Below, in pieces: positions 54,250 to 64,000 of a DNA stretch of 64,000 nucleotides (position 1 is the stretch's first letter; each line of letters starts with the position of its first letter). The position numbers were made by a program, and so were the translations under genes. The stretch comes from Diplolepis rosae (lineage: Eukaryota; Arthropoda; Insecta; Hymenoptera; Diplolepididae), in contig JAPYXD010000700.1 in assembly GCA_030998225.1 (NCBI GenBank), forward strand, positions 1,488,001-1,552,000, written 5' to 3'. The notes below the pieces were generated by a model, which was given only the letters and a program-made list of their open reading frames with translations, was not told the origin of the DNA and made no database searches.

Positions 54250-55436
54250 TTAAAATTTGCAAATACAAATTAAATATCAATAACATTATCAATCCCAATA
54301 GTTAATTTAGAAGACTTTGAAGAACAAGAATGTTATAAACAGATTGAATATTTACATAATTCTAAACAAACAAATAACGAAGATTTATCAAGCAAAGTAT
54401 TAAATAACTTCTTAAGAACTGACAATTCTCTAATTAACTCATGCAAATTTTATAATGTAACAGACGAAGACAGAGTAGAATGTATCAAAACATTTCTTCG
54501 ATTAGACCATTTAATTGAAGATGAATATGAACATGTAGAAAAATTAATTAAGAATAATGCAGACAGATGTAAAATCCTTGGAGAACCACTTGAAGCCACT
54601 AATGTATTACAACATTCAATTCCTACTGTAGATGGCTCTCCGATTTTTTAAAGACAATATAGATTTCCCCTTGTTTACAGAGAAGAAATTACAAAACAAG
54701 TCGATGAATTATTAAAAAATGAAATAATTAAACCCTCACAATCACCCTATAACACTTCAGTATGGATAGTTCCTAAAAAACCTGATTTTTATGGCAAGAT
54801 AAAATGGAAAATGATTCTTGATTTTCGTAAATTAAATGAATAAACAATTGGCGATTCGTATCCTCTACCTCATATAAACGATATACTTGATTCTCTAGGA
54901 TCAGCAAAATATTTAACATTAACTGGATTAATCAGAACGTAACTTTTTGTATATCTTGATGACATAGTTATATATGCAAATACTCTAGAAGAGCACAAAA
55001 TTAAATTTAACAATTTAGTAGAAAGACTTAAAAAAGCAAATTTTCATTTACAACAAGACAAATGCGAATTTTTACTACCCAAAGTAGGATATTTAGGTAA
55101 TATAATTGATAAAAATGGAGTATGTCCAGATCCAAAAAAGATATTAGCTGTAAAAAACTTTCCATTCCCAAAAACACAAAAAAATATTAATGTTCTTGCT
55201 ATAATATTTTGTGTAACTCATTTTCGTCCTTATTTATATGGAAGAAAATTTACTCTAGTGACTGACCACAAACCTCTAGTTTCGTTTCAAACTTCTAAAG
55301 ACCGTTGTTCGCGAGTTTCACAATGGTGATTGAAACTCGCAGAATATGATTTTGATGTAGTTTACAAGGCAGGAAAAATGAATGTAAATGCAGACGCACT
55401 CTCAAGACACCCCATTGTTGATAACAAAGAGAAATA
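54250..55436 (+). pseudogene. E4 Pol: RT and RNase H with deletions
   Basis: E1-family Pol on the plus strand. RT begins with S-P-Y-N-T-S-V-W-I-V-P-K-K-P and I-L-D-F-R-K-L-N-E. Motifs A and B are missing between A-K-Y-L-T-L-T (about 54925) and F-V-Y-L-D-D-I-V-I-Y (about 54950). A second deletion near 55180 removes the RT connection and RNase H start. V-T-D-H-K-P-L and N-A-D-A-L-S-R-H remain. Five or more stops are present. Confidence 0.85.
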
Positions 55437-56890
55437 AAAGCATTTACTAGTTAATGACAACGATACTTTTATGACTTCTCAAGGAAAATGTTTGCCAAGA
55501 AAACTTTTACAAGAAATAAACAAGGAAACCCTAAAAATGAGGTAAAACCTTTAAAACAAAGAAACTTGAATCCAGAATCGTACCAGACGTAGATCGTTTT
55601 TTTTTAAGAATTCTTTAGTGAAGAATCATTTAGTGAGATTGGTAAGAATATTTTGAAATACACAAATTTATTTTAAAATCTGGCTTCAAGACTTATTTTT
55701 ATGACAATATTTTCATGAAGTCCAGTGTTTCCCAAAAAATAGGAAAATTGATCATGGAAAACTATTACTACAAGAGCTCAAAAGAGAATACAACAAGAAA
55801 TAGCAAAAACTTTGAATCAAAATGAAATTCAAGAAAAATTAGACGAAAATTTTTCTTCTAAGCCTCTTGTGAAAAAACCTCAATGTAGGCCAAGAAAAAA
55901 CCTACTTACAAATTTTAAAAATATTCCCTCTCAAACAAAAAAAAAAGAGAGGTAGACCCGGAAAACAAATATATGAAGATGAATTACCAGAAATAAATAT
56001 GCAAGAAGGAAGACGAACAAAAATAGAATCAGATTCTGACTGATCCTGATTATTCACATTATTTGAAACAAACTTGAGCAATAAACGAAAAAAAGAAGAA
56101 TGCTACATAGCCAAAAATAATAATGGACTTTAAAGCGAAGAAAATGAAAATTATTTTTCAACCTCAGAAAATGAAATTAACGACATTGAAACCTCACACA
56201 AAAGAAACGATGGAAAAAATTATGAAGAAAATTTGGAAGAGAATTTTGAATAAAATTTTGGAGACAATCTAGAGGAAAATTTTGAAGAGAAGTTTGAAGA
56301 AAATCACGAAGGGTACTTGGAAGAAGAATTTGGAGAAAAATTGAAACTAAACCCAAGATCTCAAATAAATTCCTAATTAAACGATAATGATCATGATGAT
56401 TATAATCGTCCATCCCCAGAACCTACTCCTAGAAATTCTCAAACAGAAAAAATTATAACGAGAAAAAATATAGTTGAAGGTCGCGATCAATTAACTATGC
56501 GAAAAGATAATTATGCATATTTTGTTACAACAAATGGAACTCCTCGCGACAATGGATCAAAAACTTTTAAAAGACGTGAAACTTTAGCAAAATTTAAAAA
56601 TTTACAAAAGGGAATAGTAAAAGAAATTGAAAAAAGAAAACTACTACCATTTTGCCCTTCCAATTGAAGAAGGAACTGAGGACAACTTATCCGAAACTTT
56701 AAATAATATAAAATTATCAATTTACTCATTACATGAGTTATTTCAAAATTTGGAATTACGATCAATTAGTATTTCTAAAACTTCCAGAATTAATCATATA
56801 CCTTGGAAAGAAGTGAAATCAATTTTTGTTTCAATATTTTCAAATTCAACTACAAAAATTATAGTTTGTAACGGAATAACGCAAATCCAA
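55437..56890 (+). pseudogene. E4 RNase H to integrase linker
   Basis: A decayed, Lys/Glu/Asn-rich spacer. At 56210-56345 short acidic repeats of the type N-x-E-E-N-F-E occur about seven times. At 56495-56640 a block K-D-N-Y-A-Y-F-V-T-T-N-G-T-P-R-D-N-G-S matches the C-terminal block of E1 Pol (K-D-N-I-V-Y-I-V-A-S-D-G-S-P-C). In E4 this block is followed by integrase. Confidence 0.65.
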
Positions 56891-57950
56891 TAAAAGAACA
56901 ACGATGTCGCTTAATTGAAGAAGCTCATTCTTCAGCATTAGGAGGCCATAAAGGTGTTGCAAAAACTTATAGCCGAATTCGCCAGAAATTTTCTTGGGAA
57001 AATATGAAAGTAGACATTCTAAAATATATTCAAGGCTGTTTACAATGTCAACTGATAAAATTAATTAGAGTAAATAAAAAATCCTATGAAAAACACTGAC
57101 ACACCCACTACTGCTTTTGAAAAAATATCAATGGACATTGTTGGCCCAACACCTGAAACAAAATCTGGTAACTTATATATTCTAACTATACAAGACAATT
57201 TTACAAAATACTCTTCAGCAATCCTTCTCCCTAATCACCAAGCTAGTACAATAGCGGATGCTTTTGTGATAAAATTTATTTGCATATTTGGATCGCCGAA
57301 AGGAGTACTTACTAACCAAGGCAGAAATTTTTTAAGTAATTTATTAAAAAGACTGTCAAAACGTTTTGAGTTAAAGAATTTTGTACCACAGCTTATCAGC
57401 CTCAATCAAACGGATCATTAGAACATTCACATCATGTTTTAGGAGAATATCTCAAACAATTTGTTGAAAAAAATTCAGAATGGGATGATTGGCTTGCACT
57501 AGCAATGTTTCGTATAATACTAGTGTACATGAAGGCACAAAATACACACCCCATGAATTGGTTTCTGGTAAACTAGCTCGTGAACCTTCCAGTTTACCTT
57601 TATAACAACAAGAAAAATTACAAACATATGATGATTATTTAATTAATTTCGTAACACAACTACACGAAATGTGAACACAAGCAAGAAAGAATCTTATTTC
57701 AGCAAAAGAAAATTCGAAAATATATTATGATAAAAAAATAAATCCTTTAGAAGTCAAAATTGAAGATAATGTAATTTTATTAAAAGAAAGTAAAATTAAA
57801 AAACTTGACAGCCATTATACAGGGCCTTATGGAATATTGTAAGTGTTGGGAAAAGGGTATGTCAAAATAAGCTATAAAGGCAAACCCACTGTAGTTGACA
57901 TTAATTGACTAAAACGCTCACATGTGCAAGTACACGGAAAAAATAAGTTC
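56891..57950 (+). pseudogene. E4 integrase
   Basis: Zinc domain: H-S-S-A-L-G-G-H with C-L-Q-C (56925-57050). Core: D in S-M-D-I-V-G-P-T; the second Asp is replaced (V-L-T-N-Q-G-R-N-F); Glu in S-N-G-S-L-E-H. A frame change near 57390 and a stop near 57675 break the gene. The C-terminal end has H-Y-T-G-P-Y-G-I-L, the GPY module. This is the only integrase found in the E1 family here. Confidence 0.85.
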
Positions 57951-58179
57951 ATCAAAATTTCATGATCTAGTCAACCACTTTTGGATAGGGCACTACATTT
58001 TTTTAATTTCCAGCACTTTTAAGTAAAAAGTCATAAATTTTGTCGAAAAATCGAAAAAAGTATAGAAATTTTTAAGAACTAGTACAATAATAGCAGTTTA
58101 CCAATTTTTATTGAATAGTTCTTGAAAAAATTATGAAAAAGTATCTAACTTTCAGAAAATTTTCTCCAAAAATGTGATC

Positions 58180-58375
58180 TACCTCGATCTCAAGTACATG
58201 TTGAAAGAACTTATATACAACTTTTAGAATTAACTGGATTTTCAAATACAAAAGTAGTACAATGCAAAGTAGAAATTCGACGCGCTATTTCTCATTGTGG
58301 TATGTATTCTCACAGTTCCATGGTTGCAAATGGCCACAGTGAATATATGGGTAATTCTCTGCGAGGATGCAGTTT
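58180..58375 (+). pseudogene. E4 env remnant of the E1 family
   Basis: One frame reads T-Y-I-Q-L-L-E-L, V-V-Q-C-K-V-E-I-R-R-A and H-C-G-M-Y-S-H-S-S-M-V, matching E1 env residues about 51-95 (Y-V-Q-L-L-Q-V, I-Q-C-K-L-E-V-H-R-T, Y-C-G-M-Y-S-H). It lies downstream of integrase. The rest of env is gone. Confidence 0.75.
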
Positions 58376-59033
58376 TGTGTCTTTTGAGGTTTGTACGCTT
58401 AGCTTAGCATTTTTCAAATGATTGAGTACATGAATACGTTTAAAGAACTTTTATTTCACTAACCCTGATGAATTATTTGTTCAGATATGCATTTTCATTT
58501 TTCTGAAGCACATAATGCACTCCAAATGTCACAACCGTGGCATGTCCTCAACCCTGATTTCCTGAAAATGTTAACTAATCACGACTTGAATCTTTCGCGA
58601 AATAGTAAATGAGCTATACGTGTCAGCAATAGGTAATTATATCTGCAATATTTGAAGTGTTTCTAATTTTTGCACGTTTTAAATGACCTAACTTGACTTT
58701 AAAAAGTGTCCATCAGTTTTGATAAAAATTACATGCGATCAGTCCTGCGAGCATTGCCGCGAGTCTCGTAATTTCCCGAATTGTGTGCATTGGCACGTAT
58801 TCTATTTTATGTGACTTCGGTGCGGATACGAGTTTTTATGCGTATACTCTAATCTAATCTAGTATTGTAGTATTTTATTGATCTTGTGTAGTAGTAGCTT
58901 GTTGTAATAGAGCATGCGCAGTTCAAATGTACAAGGCTTTGTCAGTAGGGTGCTAACGCTGTACGAAGAAGAAGAAGAATAAGAAGAAGATTCTACTCCG
59001 CGGTAAGACCGCATGCACAGTTCAATTTTTACA
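58376..59033. other. Stretch without a recognised gene
   Basis: Contains a (GAA)n run near 58963-58990. Nothing else recognised. Confidence 0.5.
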
Positions 59034-61544
59034 TTATATTCCTCTGTAACTGAATACACAACATTCCGTTACTCTCAGCTGTAACGGAAAAACGAGTTTC
59101 CGCGCCGGAAGCACATAAAGAATATATGTGAAACCATCAGGCATATGGACAAGATGCCATAAATTTTTACTGTAAATCTTATCTAAATCTAACACTTCGG
59201 TTTCAGTCGGGTCAAGAATAGCATAAGATTGCAAGTGATCATCATAGTGTAACATTTTTAAAACACTAACAATAATAGTAAAATCTTTTGCCTGATTTCC
59301 TTTAGTTTCAGTTTTATGGTATATTTTCTCAACTAATCCGAAGGTTGGAAATTGTTCATTACGAATTACTTAGATTGACCCTTTTGTGTATTTAACGTCA
59401 GTAATTAACACATAATCTATATTAGCTAAATTCGCACCACGGTTTGGTAAAACTAGTTTGACAGAAAAGCCTAAAGGTTTAAAATTTTTTTGATACAAAG
59501 GCGTGTTAATTTGAAATGATTTACTGCGTTAGAAAACATCACTTAACTGCAACTGATTTTTTAAGGCAATAGAATAGCACAAATCTTTACGATTGTAGGT
59601 TGCTCTAGTGTATATTTTAGATGGACGATGTTTTCCCTCTAGTCGGATTGTCCACAAATTACGAAGAGAGACAACGTTTTCCATAATTAAACCGTAATGA
59701 ACCATGAAATGGTGCTTTGGTTTTAAAATGAAGCCGTACAGTTCAATATATAAAGTGTGATGTTCAGAGACCACTTGTTTCATATCACAAATGTCTGAAG
59801 TCGTGATGCTTCTTTTTAGTGATAATATTAATATTTTTCGTAACAACTTGAACAATTTCCAGTGTTTATCTTGCTTATTTGTAATAAGATCGCCGAAAAT
59901 TAAAGGAGCATTGAGAACAAAAGACGTCATTTCAGAAGCCGACATTTTTGAGGTCATTGATTTAAGGTTACTTTGTGTAAATAATGGTGGATCATTTCCT
60001 TCAAATTTATACTATTTAACTCGCCAATTAAGCACATTTAAAGAGAAATATATTTTTTTAAATATGAACTGGGACAAGGCATACATTACTTCATAGCGGC
60101 ACGCGCCTTGTAATAAATCATGGACAATATCTACGCTATAATTTTTAATCACAGAAAAATCATCAAGATCATTAAAAACACACGACTTTTTTACGCCTGT
60201 CGTTTTTACATTATTAATTTCGATATCTGCTGCGTAGTTAATTGTTGTTCTTAGAAGATTCGAATCCTCAATGCACATTCTTGAGGTTAAATCGCTGGAC
60301 GCTTTACAAAATCTGCAGAAATACTTTGCTGAGAAACCTTTCACAAAGCCTAGCATATCATTTAAAGCAAGATTGTCTCCAAGAACTAAAACAACTTTAA
60401 AATACACCTTAAATCGTCTGCCATTCACACATATTTCTATGCCTTCAGAGTTCAATTTATTAAGATCGGAAATAAGTTTACCATAAATCGTTTTTTTTAT
60501 TAACATTTGCGGCATCATCAGCATGATAAAGTTGGGCCAAAAATATGTTATCTAATTTAGATCTAAATTCGGGAGGAATACATGGAAAAATAATATAAAT
60601 TCCGTTTAAATTGTAAACACCAGCATGAGAACCTTAATGATTACCTGTTTCATATCCGTCTTCATACGCGAATAATGGAAATATAATTCGATCTGGGTAT
60701 TCTATAATTTTTGACTTCCAAAAGTTAGTTTGAACCATATTATTTATACTGTCGGCTTGTTGCATCAAGTTCAAATAATAATCTCTCATAGTATCAAAAA
60801 CAGAAGGCAGTTCCAGGAATACTTTTAATACAGAATCTAATGGTATAATTTGACCACATTTTTCTTTGTTACGCAACTCTCCAGCTTTATCTTTATCATC
60901 TTCTGTGTCGAAAAATAGTTTTTTTGGTTTAATCAAACATCCTACGTTTTCAAATACTTTCAATCTTTTATACTCTGTATTTACATCATTAGAAACGTTT
61001 TGATATGTTTCCAGTTTATTAATAATAATATGTTTATCCTCATCTGTTTCGCATTTTTGAATTGCTTCTTTAATATTATTCAAAGAATCAATTTGTAAAA
61101 ATGACTCAAATGAAGAGATTATTCTCTGAACTTGTATTCTTGAAATTTCTGGGTCGGCATAGAAAGGTATTATAAGCTCTAAAGCTTTCGCTTGCAGTTT
61201 AGACTCTTCTGAAAATATGACTTCAAATACATTATTGTCGTTCGAAAGTAATCCATCTGACTCAGAATTATTCAGTAAATGACTGGAATCATAAGGTTCA
61301 TTATATCCTGTATTAAGAGAATTCGTATCGTTTTTTTAGCAGCCAGATTCGCATTAGCAGGAATCGAATTTACACGTGCTGTGCGTAGGTGTTTTTGCAT
61401 AGATTTTTTATCAGAAAAGAACCTATCACACGCATCTGAAGTGCACTTGTAATTACCAACTGAAGTGACATGCATAAATTTCATATGCATTACAATTTGT
61501 CGAGAAGCGACGAGTTTTAAACATATGCTGCACTTAGTAAACAT
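59034..61544 (-). pseudogene. Transposon-derived gene with C2H2-like fingers (unit B)
   Basis: One long reading path in several pieces. The N-terminus (61544-61340) has C-S-I-C with a later H-M-K-F-M-H, and a second finger Y-K-C ... C-D-R-F-F with H. The middle (61083-60530) has L-F-A-Y-E-D-G-Y-E-T-G-N-H, then G-S-H-A-G-V-Y and I-F-P-C-I-P-P. Next (60524-60012) come V-L-V-L-G-D-N-L-A-L-N, Y-F-C-R-F-C-K-A and S-V-D-I-V-H-D-L-L-Q-G. The end (59957-59034) has K-P-K-H-H-F-M-V-H-Y and I-R-L-E-G-K-H-R. These blocks characterise a large family of uncharacterized, repetitive proteins in invertebrates, likely a DNA transposase lineage (CACTA/EnSpm-like is my guess). Stops at 59370, 59529, 60012 and 60634 and shifts in A-runs near 60500 and 61325 break it. 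Confidence 0.65.
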
Positions 61545-61749
61545 TTTATATCAGGTATTTTTATCTAAACGCAAGTTAAAGAAATTGGGTTTTTTTCGCA
61601 ATGCTCCTTCAATATTTTCAAAAAATCATATTTTTTATTATTGCTATCGCCGTCTAATTGCCAAGAATGTTTGCTTCATTCTCTGTTTCTGTTGAGTCAG
61701 TTTTGCTCACCTCAAGACTATCTTCGATACACACCGCTTGTAAGTCTAG
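61545..61749. other. Spacer between units A and B
   Basis: About 200 bp without coding signal separate the stop of unit A (61750) from the start of unit B (61544), both on the minus strand. Confidence 0.5.
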
Positions 61750-63930
61750 TCAAACAGAGATGATACTAGGAAACAATTCATCGTTTTCTGAATCCGAGTT
61801 CTTCACTTCAAACACGTACTTTTGAAGAAAATACCAAATGATTTTGCAATCAGCTGGATATTGTGCATCCAATGCGTAGAATGCTTTGAAGCAAAAATCG
61901 ACAGCTCCCATCAAGTTTACCATTCGATACTTGTGACCATTAATATAGACGTATATTGAAGATTTTCTCAGTGTTCCGATTTGTTTGATCTGTGGTTGCA
62001 GCGTCAAACCATATTTCTGAAGCTTCATTATACGTTCTTCTAAAGCTTTCTCCAGTTCTCCAAGAGCCTGTAAAAAATGCAATGAGAAATAATTAACATA
62101 TCTTGAACTCTGTAGAATTAAAAACGAATAATATTTATAGTTTTTTGAAATTAATGTTTCGAAACTAATCTTGTTTAACAATTTTATTATATTTCATGCT
62201 TCAACATATTTGAAAATGACTACTAAAAATCTGAAAGAAAATTTCAAGCCATTCAAATTTGTAACTTTAATTTTCTGAAGCTAGACAACCGTAAAGCTGA
62301 ACATTTTGTATCAATTTTAATTCTTTAAAATAAAAATGTAAAATTGAACAACTTTCATTCGAAATAATGTTCATTATTTATGAATTGACAGTGGAAGCTA
62401 TAGAAATTCCAAGGTCTAGAAAATTAAAATATTATTTATGTCTCTATATATAAGTTAGCATTAAAAATGTCACACCGAAAAAAAGGTAGACATAAAAATC
62501 ATACAATTTCAGTACTGAGCATTCAAAACTGGCTTAATTGAATTGAAATAAGTATACAAAAATTCGATTTTCACTTGTGCCCCATCAATAATCCCGAACT
62601 TACATTTACTCGAAAAATGAAGCCTTCAGCAATTTCTGGTTTAAACCGTGTCCAAATTAAATTTTCTTTTGTGCCTTTATTCTTTTTACCGATTTTAGGT
62701 CCTTTGTTTTGCGCCTATCCACTAGTAGCCACTAATGATTTGAAGAGGTAAGGTAAAATCATTAGGGACAAATCTTCCTGATCAATGCCTAAAATATTCA
62801 AATTAATGTCTTAAAACTCATTTCTTCTTTTCATTTATCGCTAGTAAGGATGCAATTCCATGTTGGTTTTTTACGCGGCGTAAAAGGCCAACATGGAATT
62901 GCACCCTAAAACTCTTCACATCTTGCAACACATTTTAAATTGAATAAATGTATACCATCAGAGTTACTAGTTTGAGCCTCGCAAATTTTGTTTTCAATAG
63001 TAAAGTAAATGATTCTTTTTGACAAGTCGGGCCACTTCACTACAAACAGATTATATTTCCCTTTTACAATCAACTCGGAAATCGTTTGCCATCTGTGATG
63101 AACAGATACAATTGATATAAACATGAATTTTTTTCAATATAGTGCATAATTTAAGAGCGGTACTAACCAGTTCAATACCAATGTTTGTTTTTAAAACAGG
63201 GTAAGTGCTCATGTATGATTCAATTGAGGCTCAACGATCCCTAAACTCAAAAGTTTCTGACCATAATTGCAACAGTTGTGGACTGTCCGGTGTGATGGTA
63301 CGCAGTTTGTTTAATTTCTCCACAGCAGCTTCTTGTAGAGTTTGCTGCTCTTCTGGCTGTTTTTCATTAGTACAAGATTGTTTTTTCAAAAATCGATTAA
63401 TTCTAGTGTATGTGTTGTAAAATTTTCCCCGGGCAGTTTTGGATTGTGGTGCTTTCGCAGGAACGTAATACGCATTTGGATCTTCGTACTTAAATACACT
63501 GCAAATTTCAGAGGCCCAAATTTCGAACGTATCTCTAGTAATTCTGCAATAAAATATAATTTACTAATTAGATTCTTGGCTAAAAAGCAAGCTTCATTCT
63601 AAAGAACTTTTGAGTATATTCTCCATACTTCTTCGAAGTAGATAGTAAATAATCCACAATCACTTCTGATATTTTGCTCCGATCATGATCACCAAGATTA
63701 TCTTTTATTAACAGAGCCTTTCCTGTTCCCGTTGTCCCTAAGAGTCTTCTCAATTTCTAAAAAAAAAAAATAATCGGTTGCTTCAAAGTGTATAAATGTA
63801 CACTATACTTTTTTAAAAAGCAAAATCTATAACCTGCCCGCCGTTGAAAGTAGTATTTTTTATAGTTGTGTGAATTTCTCTGTATTCTAAACGATTTTTC
63901 TTTTGATCCAGGACGTGACTATTTTTTATC
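61750..63930 (-). CDS. Transposon-associated spliced gene (unit A), partial
   Basis: Exon-like pieces on the minus strand: about 63930-63838 (K-N-R-L-E-Y-R-E-I, donor GGGCAG|GTTATA); 63760 to about 63610 (after TTTTTTTTAG; L-R-R-L-L-G-T-T-G-T-G-K-A-L-L); 63543-63169 (after TTTTATTGCAG; W-A-S-E-I-C-S-V-F and Y-Y-V-P-A-K-A-P; donor CTG|GTTAGT); 63087-62906 (after TTCATCACAG); and 62067-61750 (after TTTTTTACAG; D-F-C-F-K-A-F-Y-A-L and W-Y-F-L-Q-K-Y-V). The last block is a frequent C-terminus in the same uncharacterized family as unit B. The exon between 62906 and 62067 is not defined and the phases were not all reconciled. The 5' end may lie outside the window. Confidence 0.5.
62849..62905. repeat. 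Near-perfect 53-bp hairpin
   Basis: TGCAATTCCATGTTGG and its exact complement flank an inner pair TTTTACGC/GCGTAAAA, with a one-base loop and a short mismatch. Lies at the end of an exon-like frame of unit A. It may be a tiny MITE or a transcribed hairpin. Confidence 0.65.
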
Positions 63931-64000
63931 TATAACGTAATTAATTTTAGAATTATATTTTATTTACAACTTTTCTTATTAAAATGAAGTGACTACAGTG

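Noticed and set aside
63205..63602. Plus-strand frames near the right edge
   Set aside because: The minus strand over the same bases has splice sites and family motifs of unit A, so these are shadows.

Overview
This window looks like repeat-rich eukaryotic DNA, most likely from an arthropod and probably an insect. It is AT-rich and uses the standard code. It is filled with Ty3/Gypsy, BEL/Pao, Jockey-like and mariner elements, and I see no complete ordinary host gene. The organism cannot be named from the sequence. Nearly everything is explained by transposable elements nested in one another on both strands.

Region 1 to 23992 is a minus-strand Gypsy-type element, called E1 here, carrying an envelope-type glycoprotein gene. 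Its gene order is: short accessory ORFs, gag, a tandemly duplicated retropepsin, RT-RNase H, then env. No integrase is visible. Its 5' LTR (9395-9710 plus 22496-23992) is split by a younger complete Gypsy element, G2 (9711-22491). G2 has near-identical LTRs, an AAAC target duplication, a tRNA-Lys-type primer site, gag, pro, RT, RNase H, integrase, and an extra zinc-knuckle ORF where env would sit.

Region 25.1 to 44.9 kb starts with a fold-back and a gag remnant of the E1 family, followed by a broken BEL/Pao element (gag to RT start at 27.1-29.2 kb, RNase H at 43.4-44.4 kb). Inside the BEL element lies a third LTR element, G3 (29176-37841). G3 has a 1.77 kb 5' LTR, a tRNA-Lys-type primer site, a degenerate gag and no recognisable pol, but it holds a Tudor-domain open frame. 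G3 itself contains a TTAA-flanked MITE. Its 3' LTR is interrupted by a Jockey-like non-LTR element (about 37.84-43.1 kb), followed by a mariner fragment.

Region 44.4 to 58.4 kb holds a fold-back MITE, a second E1-family element on the minus strand (E3: gag with a zinc-knuckle array, double retropepsin, RT-RNase H, decayed env), a mariner inserted into another mariner, a 980-bp inverted repeat, and a third E1-family element on the plus strand (E4: gag tail, RT, RNase H, integrase, env scrap). E4 is split by a cluster of repeats that carry tRNA-like sequences.

Region 59 to 64 kb carries two adjacent minus-strand, partly spliced, decayed coding regions. They belong to a repetitive transposon-derived family known to me only as uncharacterized proteins of invertebrate genomes: one unit has C2H2-like fingers, the other lacks them.

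The most unusual signals are: the shared architecture of the three E1-family elements (double retropepsin, expanded zinc knuckles, an env unlike the usual insect errantivirus F-type); a Tudor domain inside an LTR element that lacks pol; a spliced-looking third ORF in G2; and an LTR whose length varies through a hairpin-bearing tandem repeat.
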